In this document: in pieces, positions 1 through 6,000 of the stretch
Position numbering within the stretch: position 1 is the first letter of the stretch
How the letters are laid out: every line of letters starts with the position of its first letter
Assembly (NCBI GenBank): GCA_902795745.1
Contig: CADBMG010000017.1
Location: forward strand, 1 to 9,225
Length of the DNA stretch: 9,225 bases
Reading direction: 5' to 3'
DNA from: an uncultured Pseudomonadota bacterium
GTDB taxonomy: Bacteria; Pseudomonadota; Alphaproteobacteria; RF32; CAG-239
The notes under the pieces: generated by a model
Databases searched by the model: none
Seen by the model: only the letters and a program-made list of their open reading frames with translations
Told to the model about the DNA's origin: nothing
Translations under genes and position numbers: made by a program

Positions 1-63
1 ACCGCTGTTATGCGTAAGTTTATTACTTGCTTAAATGCTAAATCTAAAGCCTTTTGTGCATAA
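1..63 (+). mobile_element. C-terminal end of a probable IS110-family transposase (partial at window edge)
   Basis: Frame 1 is open from the window edge to a TAA at 61-63 and encodes a 20-residue tail, TAVMRKFITCLNAKSKAFCA. The AVMRK-xx-x-LNA pattern resembles the extreme C-terminus of IS110/IS1111 (Transposase_20) transposases, which commonly end in a variant of A(V/L)MRKLLxxLNAxL. Only this tail is visible, so the DEDD catalytic domain cannot be checked and the identification rests on one short motif. IS110 elements usually lack clear terminal inverted repeats, so the element's end cannot be placed; it may lie shortly after position 63. The gene converges on ybgC, whose stop is at 110. It could instead be the tail of an unrelated gene. 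Confidence 0.45.
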
Positions 64-109
64 CTTTTTTAACTGGATTGATGACAGGAAAATAAAAAAA
101 ATGTCTTCC

Positions 110-574
110 TTATTTTTTTGGTAAACAAGAGCTCTGATTTTTCTTTATTTTTTCGGTTATTTCTGTGCAAATTCTGGTGGGACGATGAGTTTCGATGTTT
201 AAAAATATCAATTTGATATTGATATCAGCCAAAACATCTTCGCCGCGCAGAATTTGTTGTTTCATTGTTGCGCTTGCCGCCCCTAATTCGGTTATTTCGC
301 AAGTTACAATCAATGCATCGTCCAAATATGCTGATGATAAATAATCAATATGGCATGAGCGAACAACAAAGCCGACTTTTTGTTGCTCTAAAATTTTTTG
401 CTGATTGATTTCAAGATAGCGCAAAAATTCACTACGCGCACGTTCGGCAAATTTTAAGTAATTGGCATAATATACTATGCCGCCGGCATCGGTATCTTCA
501 TAGTAAACGCGGACAGGATAGGCAAAAATGTTATCTTTCAATGTGCCATGCGGCGGCAAAATATTGAAGGTCAT
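110..574 (-). CDS. ybgC: YbgC-type acyl-CoA thioesterase of the Tol-Pal cluster
   Basis: This is a single-domain hotdog-fold thioesterase of 154 residues, slightly longer than the 130-140 usual for the family because of a 10-residue N-terminal and a lysine-rich C-terminal extension. The signature YYEDTDAGGIVYYANYL spans residues 24-40. Asp29 aligns with the catalytic Asp18 of E. coli YbgC; the next conserved His (E. coli His25) is Tyr36 here. RARSEFLR follows at about 45-52. Family members hydrolyse acyl-CoA or acyl-ACP thioesters in the cytoplasm and are genetically tied to the Tol-Pal envelope system and phospholipid metabolism. The ATG overlaps the ruvB stop by one base (TAATG), so translation is probably coupled. 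tolQ, the usual next gene, does not follow; a putative transposase tail does. Confidence 0.93.
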   Translation of the reverse strand: MTFNILPPHGTLKDNIFAYPVRVYYEDTDAGGIVYYANYLKFAERARSEFLRYLEINQQKILEQQKVGFVVRSCHIDYLSSAYLDDALIVTCEITELGAASATMKQQILRGEDVLADINIKLIFLNIETHRPTRICTEITEKIKKNQSSCLPKK

Positions 575-1635
575 TAATCATCTCCCAATGTTTCAAGCAG
601 TTCATATTGTTTAACTTGTTTTGCCGGTGCGCTGATTCCTAAGTATTTGTATCCTAACTGCGAAATTATACGACCGCGCGGAGTACGTTGCAGAAAACCG
701 AGTTTGAGCAAAAACGGCTCAACCACTTCCTCAATGGTATCACGTTCTTCCGAAAGAGCTGCAGCCAAAGTATCTGCCCCGACAGGTCCGCCTCCGTAAT
801 TTTTAGCAATGCATTTTAAATAGCGGCGATCAAAATTATCGAGCCCGAAATTATCGACGTCAAGTCGCTTTAATGCCATATCGGAAATATGCGAATCGAT
901 GATTTTTTGTGCGGATACTGCGCCAAAGTCGCGGACGCGGCGTAATAAGCGGCCGGCAATACGCGGAGTGCCGCGCGAACGCTTGGCAATTTCTAATGCT
1001 CCGTCTTCCGATATTTCTATATTAAGCAATTTTGCACCACGCAGAACAATTTTTTTAAGCTCATCGTCGCTGTAAAAATCTAAACGCAACGGAATGCCGA
1101 AACGATCACGCAACGGGTTGGAAAGCAGTCCGGAACGAGTGGTTGCTCCGACTAAAGTAAAGGGTTGCAAATCTATACGCACTGAGCGGGCAGACGGACC
1201 TTCGCCAATGATTAAATCGAGCTGAAAATCCTCCATTGCCGAATAAAGCACTTCTTCAATCGCCGGATTGAGGCGGTGGATTTCATCAATAAACAAGACA
1301 TCATTGCGTTCCAAGTTGGTCAGAATAGCCGCCAAATCACCGGATTTGGAAATCATCGGTGCAGAGGTAGCGCGGAAACCGACACCCAATTCTTTGGCTA
1401 CTATTGAGGCAAGTGTGGTTTTACCAAGTCCCGGCGGGCCAAATAACAAAACATGGTCCAAGGCCTCACCGCGTTGTTTGGCGGCGGTGATAAATACTTT
1501 TAAGTTTTCGCAAACCTCATGCTGACCGACGAAATCGTCAAGCGAATTAGGGCGCAAATTGATGGGATTATTACTGTTATTTTGGTCATCTTCCGGTTGA
1601 GCCTGCGGGCTTACTATGCGTGCATCTTCTTTCAT
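574..1635 (-). CDS. ruvB: Holliday junction branch-migration ATPase RuvB
   Basis: RuvB is the AAA+ motor that, with RuvA, pumps DNA through Holliday junctions during recombinational repair. At 353 residues it has normal length. Walker A is GPPGLGKTT at 66-74, Walker B ends in Asp117-Glu118 (FIDEIH), sensor 1 lies in GATTR at 163-167, the arginine-finger region is LRDRFG at 175-180, and sensor 2 is GTPRIA at 223-228 with Arg226. The C-terminal winged helix contains the GGGPVGADTLA stretch and ends near RTPRGR. All catalytic motifs are intact. The N-terminal start reading MKEDARIVSP matches the usual family start. The gene begins two bases after the ruvA stop, and its ribosome-binding site (AAGGAC) lies within the end of ruvA, so the two are co-translated. 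Confidence 0.98.
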   Translation of the reverse strand: MKEDARIVSPQAQPEDDQNNSNNPINLRPNSLDDFVGQHEVCENLKVFITAAKQRGEALDHVLLFGPPGLGKTTLASIVAKELGVGFRATSAPMISKSGDLAAILTNLERNDVLFIDEIHRLNPAIEEVLYSAMEDFQLDLIIGEGPSARSVRIDLQPFTLVGATTRSGLLSNPLRDRFGIPLRLDFYSDDELKKIVLRGAKLLNIEISEDGALEIAKRSRGTPRIAGRLLRRVRDFGAVSAQKIIDSHISDMALKRLDVDNFGLDNFDRRYLKCIAKNYGGGPVGADTLAAALSEERDTIEEVVEPFLLKLGFLQRTPRGRIISQLGYKYLGISAPAKQVKQYELLETLGDD

Positions 1636-1637
1636 GA

Positions 1638-2279
1638 TTAAAAGTCCTTACTGACAAATTCTTTGAGTGCCAAACGGATTAAAGTCGGCACGCTGGCATC
1701 GGTGTTTTCTGCCATAACTTTACTGACGGCACGGTATGCTTCCAAGCGTTGATAACCAAGATTAACCAACGCCGAAATGACATCTTCGCTCTTGGAATAA
1801 TCGGCATCGGTGGCGGGCATAATCGGTTTTGCCGACGGCGTGTCGTTTAATGCTTCGGTACTGTTGGAGCCGACAGGTATGGCAACGATTTTATCCTTAA
1901 GCTCGGTTATAATACGTGCAGCTAACTTTGGTCCAACACCGGATGCACGGCAAAAAGAGGTCTTATCTTGTGCACCGATAGCTTGCGAAAGTTGTGCCGG
2001 AGTCATTACCGAAAGAATGCTGAGGCAAACCTTTGCTCCTACGCCTTGCACTTTAGTCAGGGTATTAAACCATTCTTTTTCCCAAGCGTCTGCGAAACCA
2101 AACAAAGAAATATTGTCTTCGCGCACAATCATTTCCGTTAGCAGCGATGCCTCCGCGCCGAGATTGAGCTTGCCGAGCGTTTTTGCCGAGGCGGAAACCA
2201 AGTAGCCTACGCCGTTGACATCAATAATGCAGTAATCATCGCCGAGCGAATCTATTATACCTCGTAATTTTGCTATCAT
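1638..2279 (-). CDS. ruvA: Holliday junction DNA-binding protein RuvA
   Basis: RuvA is the tetrameric scaffold that binds four-way junctions and loads RuvB. The 213-residue product has three recognisable parts. An N-terminal OB fold (about 1-62) contains the acidic-pin residues Glu54-Asp55, equivalent to E. coli Glu55-Asp56. Two helix-hairpin-helix motifs follow, VQGVGAK at 77-83 and SGVGPK at 113-118. After a Ser/Pro/Ala-rich linker, the C-terminal RuvB-contacting domain (about 165-213) contains ALVNLGYQ. The start is supported by AAGGA seven bases upstream of the ATG. A 68-bp gap separates it from truA and carries a plausible promoter. The ruvC gene, often directly upstream in related bacteria, is not adjacent here. 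Confidence 0.97.
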   Translation of the reverse strand: MIAKLRGIIDSLGDDYCIIDVNGVGYLVSASAKTLGKLNLGAEASLLTEMIVREDNISLFGFADAWEKEWFNTLTKVQGVGAKVCLSILSVMTPAQLSQAIGAQDKTSFCRASGVGPKLAARIITELKDKIVAIPVGSNSTEALNDTPSAKPIMPATDADYSKSEDVISALVNLGYQRLEAYRAVSKVMAENTDASVPTLIRLALKEFVSKDF

Positions 2280-2303
2280 ATTCCAATCCTTTTCTGCAAT
2301 AAA

Positions 2304-2330
2304 ACTATACGAATATGTGTGCTATCGCAA
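2304..2330 (-). promoter_or_regulatory. Possible ruvA promoter
   Basis: In the truA-ruvA gap the minus strand carries TATAGT (2304-2309, five of six matches to the -10 consensus). A TTGCGA-like -35 lies at 2325-2330, 15 bases upstream. The spacing is shorter than the usual 16-18, so this is a weak prediction. It would give ruvAB-ybgC a second start in addition to read-through from truA. Confidence 0.3.
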
Positions 2331-2347
2331 GCTTTTTATTATGTTTA

Positions 2348-3088
2348 TCAATACATTACTTTATTCAAATACAAACCACATGCCGGAGCACTTATGCCGG
2401 CTTTGGTACGGTCTTTGGCATCTAAAATGTGTTTTACGTCAATCGGTTGCAATTTACCGCGACCTACCTCACTCAATGTGCCGACCATATTGCGTACTTG
2501 ATGATATATAAATGAGCGAGCTTCGACCGTGAAAATAATTTCATCGTTTACTTTTTCAATTTCGAGTTTATCTAATGTTTTTATCGGAGATAAGGCTTGG
2601 CATCCGGCTCCGCGGAAAGAACTGAAATCGTGATTGCCCAGCAGATACTGCGCGCCCTCACGCATTAAATCTATGTTCAGAGGAAAACTTAACAGCCAGA
2701 CCCGATTGCGACGTAAAGGTGTGGGACCGCGTCGGTTGAGTATGCGGTAAATATAGCCGCGACCGCGTGCGGAAAAGCGAGCGTGAAAATCACTACCAAC
2801 AATTTGTGTATCAATAACACTCACAGGCGCGTCTAATTCGCGTAACAAAGCATTCAGGCTTTCTTGCATTTTAAAAGCAGACAAATCAGAATCTAAATCA
2901 AAATGTGCCACTTGTCCCAAAGCGTGAACTCCGGCATCTGTGCGGCCTGCACCGAAAACTTCGGTTATTTGATGTGAAAAACCTTCAATGGCTTTTTCTA
3001 AAAATTCTTGGGCGCTCGGTCCGTCTTTTTGTTTTTGCCAACCGACTAAATTTGTTCCGTCGTATTCTATGGTGATTTTGTAACGCAT
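2348..3088 (-). CDS. truA: tRNA pseudouridine(38-40) synthase TruA
   Basis: TruA isomerises uridines 38, 39 and 40 in the anticodon stem-loop of many tRNAs. The 246-residue length is normal. The catalytic motif GAGRTDAGVHALGQVAHF begins at residue 46, and Asp51 is the nucleophile (E. coli Asp60). The N-terminal YDGTNLVGWQ at 9-18 and the C-terminal FIYHQVRNMVGTL stretch are further family hallmarks. No key residue is missing. The ATG follows the stop of the 95-residue unknown gene by nine bases, and the ribosome-binding site (AAGGA) overlaps that stop codon, so it belongs to the same transcript. The link to ruvAB is conserved order or chance; nothing here implies a functional link. Confidence 0.97.
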   Translation of the reverse strand: MRYKITIEYDGTNLVGWQKQKDGPSAQEFLEKAIEGFSHQITEVFGAGRTDAGVHALGQVAHFDLDSDLSAFKMQESLNALLRELDAPVSVIDTQIVGSDFHARFSARGRGYIYRILNRRGPTPLRRNRVWLLSFPLNIDLMREGAQYLLGNHDFSSFRGAGCQALSPIKTLDKLEIEKVNDEIIFTVEARSFIYHQVRNMVGTLSEVGRGKLQPIDVKHILDAKDRTKAGISAPACGLYLNKVMY

Positions 3089-3097
3089 AATATATCC

Positions 3098-3385
3098 TTA
3101 ATTGTTGTGGAGGTAATTTTGGTGTTCAACAGCCTTAAAATCTTGCAAAGTGGGGGTTGATTCTATTTTATGATGCGTAATATCTTCCAAAGCCGTACAG
3201 AAAAGTTTTTGCTCGCGCCATGTCATTTCCTTATAAAAAACAGACAAAGCTTGGGCAAAAGTTTTGATGTTATCTTTTTTGCCGTTGGCGCGTAATACTC
3301 CTTTGGCTGTGGCAATGCAATCGGCAATCATTTGTGCATGTTCCGTTTCATTAATATCATCATCAGTTTTGCCTTTATGAACCAT
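3098..3385 (-). CDS. Small hypothetical protein (95 aa) between thiE-like gene and truA
   Basis: I do not recognise this protein. It is a hydrophilic, mostly helical-looking 95-residue product with no signal peptide or membrane segment. Visible features are an acidic N-terminus rich in Asp and Glu, a Trp-containing segment (YKEMTWREQKLF), and a histidine pair in DITHHK near residue 70. It is probably a real gene: it starts two bases after the upstream gene's stop, has GGAG five bases before its ATG, and its own stop overlaps the truA ribosome-binding site. This tight packing implies co-expression with the thiE-like gene and truA. An internal Met at residue 19 could be a later start, but the spacing favours the first ATG. 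Confidence 0.75.
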   Translation of the reverse strand: MVHKGKTDDDINETEHAQMIADCIATAKGVLRANGKKDNIKTFAQALSVFYKEMTWREQKLFCTALEDITHHKIESTPTLQDFKAVEHQNYLHNN

Positions 3386-3387
3386 AC

Positions 3388-3903
3388 CTACTCCGTTAAT
3401 AGTTCCGTATCATCAATGATAACCAAATCGGCAGGCAATGTGGTAAAATCAACACCATTTTCGCACTGGACGGCACTTTGAATTAGGAATAATTCACTGT
3501 ACCATTCAAGTAATTCTCGATTATGTTCAAGGCCGTCTTGCCATACGTTAAAAATAATAAAATCAGGCTCACATTCGCTGACAAGCATTGCTTCGTGGCG
3601 GCGATTGCGGCTGATAACGCCGATAATGGCATTAGGAGCTTGTTGGCGGATGTTTTTTAGCGTCTTTTGCGGTTTAGTATCTTTAACGGTGTCAATGATA
3701 AAGCCGTCGAGATTATGTTTTTTATAAAATTCAAGTGCCGTTGCTCCCTGTGCCAATAATAATTTGCCGCATTGCTTAGCTGTTGCGGTAAAGTTATCAA
3801 CAAATTCCGTATTAAGCGAATCGGGCAAAATGTAACATTGAAATTTTTTATCTTTGGCAATTTTTGCATTTTCTTGCGTAATTCTGATGATAAAGTTTTG
3901 CAT
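3388..3903 (-). CDS. Degenerate ThiE/TenI-like TIM-barrel protein
   Basis: The 171-residue product resembles the thiamine-phosphate synthase/TenI fold. LLLAQGATALEFYKKHNLDGFIID (about 48-71) corresponds to the strand-helix-strand reading 'lliNd..dlA...gadGvHl' in ThiE. IIGVISRNRRHEAM (93-106) matches the 'iiGvS.hs.eEa' segment, and PDFIIFNVW (113-121) matches 'aDYigfGp'. It is shorter than ThiE (about 210). The pyrophosphate- and phosphate-binding residues of true ThiE, including the Gly-Gly-Ile loop near the C-terminus, are not apparent; the chain ends in LVIIDDTELLTE. I infer a non-thiamine role, or a binding protein built on the fold. It is first in the minus-strand gene run, downstream of a TATAAT box, with only a weak AAAGAAA ribosome site. 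Confidence 0.65.
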   Translation of the reverse strand: MQNFIIRITQENAKIAKDKKFQCYILPDSLNTEFVDNFTATAKQCGKLLLAQGATALEFYKKHNLDGFIIDTVKDTKPQKTLKNIRQQAPNAIIGVISRNRRHEAMLVSECEPDFIIFNVWQDGLEHNRELLEWYSELFLIQSAVQCENGVDFTTLPADLVIIDDTELLTE

Positions 3904-3981
3904 TTTGATTTTCTTTATGTTATCCCTATATTAGTTATGATGATTATACAACAATTTTAGCTAAAAGGAAGTTTTTTTATT
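3904..3981. promoter_or_regulatory. Divergent promoter region between the minus-strand gene run and zauP-zapA
   Basis: This 78-bp AT-rich gap separates divergently transcribed genes, so it must hold promoters for both. On the minus strand a perfect TATAAT lies at 3944-3949, directly preceded by TG, about 40 bases before the thiE-like ATG; its -35 is poor. On the plus strand TATGAT at 3936-3941 is the best -10 candidate, again without a good -35. AAGGAAG at 3965-3971 is the ribosome-binding site of the zauP-like gene, at a rather long 10-base spacing. Confidence 0.45.
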
Positions 3982-4515
3982 ATGGATACGCAAAATTTAG
4001 AGAAAAGCGCGGCTTCGGTTGCTCGTTTGAGTGCGGCGGTGGAAGAATTGATTGCTGTGGTGCAACAACAACGTAGCGATTTTTCTTCTTCATTAGCAGT
4101 TGAGCGCGATAAAGCAGCAAAAGCTGAGGCAAAAATTGCAGATTTGGAAGAACAGATTCATTCTTTGACTTATGATAAAGAGAAGTTGGCCGCGGACTTA
4201 AATGCAGCGCAAAATAATAGTGAAAACGAGGAAAAAATCGCTCAACTACAGAGCTTGGCAGATTCTCGCAACAGTAAAATCAACGGGTTGCAAACCGAAG
4301 TGCAAAACTTGAATGTAGCATTGGCGAATCGAAAAAATCAATTGGAAGAAGCTGAAAATAAAAATGCCGAATGGGCTCAAAAATATGAGGAATTAGAACA
4401 AAAATTGGCACAAATGCAACAAACAATTACGCAAACAACCGATGACATTGATGATGTTGTCGCCAGATTGGAAAAGGTGTTGGAAGAAAATGGGGCAAGT
4501 AACAATAACAATTGA
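3982..4515 (+). CDS. ZauP-like coiled-coil protein encoded upstream of zapA
   Basis: This 177-residue protein is almost entirely predicted coiled coil (about residues 10-165), rich in Glu, Lys, Gln, Ala and Leu with heptad-like spacing, no signal peptide and no membrane segment. It ends in a short Asn-rich tail (GASNNNN). In Caulobacter and other alphaproteobacteria a coiled-coil protein encoded directly upstream of ZapA (ZauP) works with ZapA to condense the cytokinetic FtsZ ring. Position, strand and composition all fit that role here. Coiled coils align to many proteins, so the assignment depends on the neighbour rather than on specific residues. The last 26 bases overlap the start of zapA in another frame, which implies translational coupling. 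Confidence 0.72.
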   Translation: MDTQNLEKSAASVARLSAAVEELIAVVQQQRSDFSSSLAVERDKAAKAEAKIADLEEQIHSLTYDKEKLAADLNAAQNNSENEEKIAQLQSLADSRNSKINGLQTEVQNLNVALANRKNQLEEAENKNAEWAQKYEELEQKLAQMQQTITQTTDDIDDVVARLEKVLEENGASNNNN

Positions 4516-4813
4516 TAAGCGCGAATATGCCATTATTTGCGAAGACGGTCAAGAAGGGCATATTGTTGAACTTTCAAAAATTTTGGATGAGAGAGCAAAG
4601 CAAATTACCGGTGGTTCTCGAGCCATTAACGAGAATATGATGCTGGCTTTGGTCAGTCTTACTTTGGCGGATGAATTACAAGATATTAAAGACGGTCTGT
4701 TTTGCGTGCGTCCGGAAGATATAGCCAAAGATGATGCTAAATTGGCGACAGCCGTTGACGGGCAAACTTCAAAGATAGTCCAATTAATTAAGGATATTAA
4801 AGAAGTCAAATAA
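4490..4813 (+). CDS. zapA: Cell division protein ZapA
   Basis: ZapA is a small cytoplasmic protein that crosslinks FtsZ filaments at the division site. The N-terminal strand pattern VTITIDKREYAIIC (residues 4-17) and the helical segment INENMMLALVSLTLADELQD are typical of the family. With the chosen ATG at 4490 the protein is 107 residues, close to the usual 100-110. An in-frame ATG at 4442 would add a tryptophan- and lysine-rich 16-residue extension that looks like out-of-frame zauP sequence. GGAAG just before 4490 supports the shorter form. The gene overlaps the upstream coiled-coil gene by 26 bases and is followed by a terminator, so the pair forms a two-gene operon. Confidence 0.92.
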   Translation: MGQVTITIDKREYAIICEDGQEGHIVELSKILDERAKQITGGSRAINENMMLALVSLTLADELQDIKDGLFCVRPEDIAKDDAKLATAVDGQTSKIVQLIKDIKEVK

Positions 4814-4844
4814 TTTACATAAAGTTATTTTATCAACCAAAAGT

Positions 4845-4871
4845 CAGGAGAATATATAATCTCCTGTTTTT
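4845..4871 (+). terminator. Rho-independent terminator after zapA
   Basis: CAGGAGA at 4845-4851 pairs with TCTCCTG at 4860-4866 around an AT-rich 8-base loop. Five T residues follow at 4867-4871, then more T-rich sequence. It lies 31 bases after the zapA stop and closes the zauP-zapA operon. Confidence 0.82.
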
Positions 4872-4956
4872 CTTTATTTATCAGGCATATAGAACTAAAA
4901 AACAGGAAAATAATGCACAATTTTCAACTTTATTGCTATTTTTTTTATTTTTATTA

Positions 4957-4985
4957 TTGAAAAATTTATAAATATCTCTTAGATT
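4957..4985 (+). promoter_or_regulatory. Likely pal promoter
   Basis: TTGAAA at 4957-4962 (five of six matches to the -35 consensus) is followed after 17 bases by TAGATT at 4980-4985 (four of six to -10). Transcription would start near 4992 and give a leader of about 77 bases before pal. The flanks are very AT-rich. The rest of the 255-bp gap between zapA and pal holds only the zapA terminator and the leader hairpin; I see no gene in it. Confidence 0.5.
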
Positions 4986-5020
4986 AAAGTCGTATTAGTT
5001 GTTATACAATTAAATTAACA

Positions 5021-5036
5021 ATCGCCGTAAGGCGGT
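5021..5036 (+). promoter_or_regulatory. Leader hairpin with GUAA tetraloop upstream of pal
   Basis: Four G-C pairs (CGCC at 5023-5026 with GGCG at 5031-5034), extended by one U-G and one A-U pair, close a GTAA loop at 5027-5030, a GNRA-type tetraloop. It lies in the predicted pal leader, about 20 bases before the GGAG ribosome-binding site at 5057-5060. No T-run follows, so it is not a terminator. A role in mRNA stability or regulation is inference. Confidence 0.4.
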
Positions 5037-5068
5037 AAAAATGTAAAAAACCATATGGAGAAAATAAA

Positions 5069-5533
5069 ATGAAAAAACTTTTAAGTTTGTTTGTAGCGCT
5101 CGTTGCATTGTCAGGCTGCTCTATGTTTGGTGCAGATGGCGGTTTGTTCAGCGGTGTTGACTGCGAATCGAGATTAGCTCGTAACTTTGCTGAAAATTCA
5201 ACAGATACAGTATTCTTTGCTTTCGACAGCTCTGCGTTGTCTGCTGAAGCAACAGCTGCTTTGGATACACAAGTTAACTGGCTCCGTAATCATCCGGAAA
5301 CCAATGTTATCGTTCAAGGTTACTGCGATGAACGTGGTACTCGTGAATACAACTTAGCATTGGGTGAGCGTCGTGCTAATGCCGTTAAACAATACTTGGT
5401 ATCACAAGGTATTGCTGAACACAGAATCTCGACAATTTCTTACGGTAAAGAAAGACCGGCTGTATTCGGCAGCAACGAAGCAGCTTGGGCTCAAAACCGT
5501 CGCGCCGTTACGGTTCTGGCTTCTGCTGAATAA
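5069..5533 (+). CDS. pal: Peptidoglycan-associated outer-membrane lipoprotein Pal
   Basis: Pal anchors the outer membrane to peptidoglycan and is the endpoint of the Tol-Pal system used in envelope constriction at division. The 154-residue protein has a lipoprotein signal with lipobox LSGC; Cys17 is the lipidated residue, and Ser at +2 is compatible with outer-membrane sorting. The OmpA-like domain runs from about residue 45 to the end. Its binding motif GYCDERGTREYNLALGERRA (84-103) contains Asp87 and Arg102, expected to contact diaminopimelate. GGAG eight bases before the ATG supports the start. It stands alone between two terminators, without tolB upstream or cpoB/ybgF downstream, which is unusual for this gene. 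Confidence 0.96.
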   Translation: MKKLLSLFVALVALSGCSMFGADGGLFSGVDCESRLARNFAENSTDTVFFAFDSSALSAEATAALDTQVNWLRNHPETNVIVQGYCDERGTREYNLALGERRANAVKQYLVSQGIAEHRISTISYGKERPAVFGSNEAAWAQNRRAVTVLASAE

Positions 5534-5552
5534 TAAAGCATTTGCTTAAAAG

Positions 5553-5586
5553 AAAAAAGATGTCGTTATTTGCGACATCTTTTTTT
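5553..5586 (+). terminator. Rho-independent terminator after pal
   Basis: GATGTCG (5559-5565) pairs perfectly with CGACATC (5573-5579) around a 7-base loop. An A-run on the left (5553-5558) and seven T residues on the right (5580-5586) flank it. It lies 20 bases after the pal stop. The A-run means it could also act on the opposite strand. Confidence 0.92.
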
Positions 5587-5587
5587 G

Positions 5588-5914
5588 TTGCATTAAAACG
5601 GAAAATGTTTTATACAGTAGCTGATTTTGAATTATGAAGATATTATTATAAACCGGTAGCAATATCGGGATGTCTTTTGAAGTGTTCTTTGACATATTGG
5701 GCGATTTTGCCGAGAGCAGATAGAAATGAAAATATTTGAAGTGACACGTCAGACGAATTAATTCGGCACCAAAAATGATTAAATGATATTTTATTATGAT
5801 TCGCGGTAGAATAGAGTATTTATTTAATGTTTTTGATGTGATTTATGGAGTCGGTGTAAGCAAAAAGTTGCATCTATGCATTATGAAGTCTGCCAATTGC
5901 AAAATCCGATTATT
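5588..5914. other. Stretch with no confident gene; possible remnant reading frames
   Basis: No gene here has a good start and ribosome-binding site. On the minus strand a frame stays open from 5817 down to a TAA at 5646-5648. Its final part reads like genuine protein (FLSALGKIAQYVKEHFKRH, then PDIATGL), but there is no in-frame ATG, only a GTG at about residue 31 from the end. On the plus strand a 45-codon frame runs from ATG 5796 to TGA 5933 without a Shine-Dalgarno site. Either could be a decayed gene or chance in AT-rich DNA. A perfect 12-bp palindrome, CGAATTAATTCG, lies at 5754-5765. Confidence 0.3.
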
Positions 5915-5957
5915 GAGAGCGCCCGAATTCTGACAGGAAAGGTTCGGCCGCTCTTTT
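5915..5957 (+). terminator. Long terminator-like hairpin without an obvious upstream gene
   Basis: GAGCG (5917-5921) pairs with CGCTC (5949-5953). After a single C/C mismatch, CCGAA (5923-5927) pairs with TTCGG (5943-5947), giving ten pairs around a 15-base loop. An extra A-T and G-T pair extend the base, and TTTT (5954-5957) follows. It looks like a Rho-independent terminator, but the nearest certain upstream gene (pal) already has its own. It may end a small RNA, a lost gene or an unrecognised short gene. Confidence 0.5.
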
Positions 5958-5963
5958 AGTTTT

Positions 5964-5990
5964 TTGCTACGATTTTTGTTACTATATAAA
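5964..5990 (+). promoter_or_regulatory. Possible promoter placing transcription start at the ATG of the 114-aa gene
   Basis: TATAAA at 5985-5990 matches five of six -10 bases, with a weaker TTGCTA at 5964-5969 upstream at 15-base spacing. Transcription would begin around 5997-6001, right at the ATG. This fits the absence of any Shine-Dalgarno sequence and suggests a leaderless mRNA. Confidence 0.35.
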
Positions 5991-6000
5991 ACCAATCATT

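Noticed and set aside
1268..2205. Plus-strand open frames of 85 and 131 codons opposite ruvB and ruvA
   Set aside because: They lie wholly antisense to intact, highly conserved genes, have no ribosome-binding sites and show no family resemblance.
4442..4489. Longer zapA start giving 16 extra residues
   Set aside because: The extension is out-of-frame coiled-coil gene sequence, unlike any ZapA N-terminus; the ATG at 4490 has a better ribosome site and gives the usual length.
4814..5068. 6S RNA downstream of zapA, as in some proteobacteria
   Set aside because: The gap contains a terminator directly after zapA and then AT-rich sequence; I cannot see the long, bulged 6S-type hairpin.
5754..5765. 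Perfect 12-bp palindrome CGAATTAATTCG as an operator
   Set aside because: A short AT-rich palindrome is expected by chance, and no promoter or gene start lies beside it.
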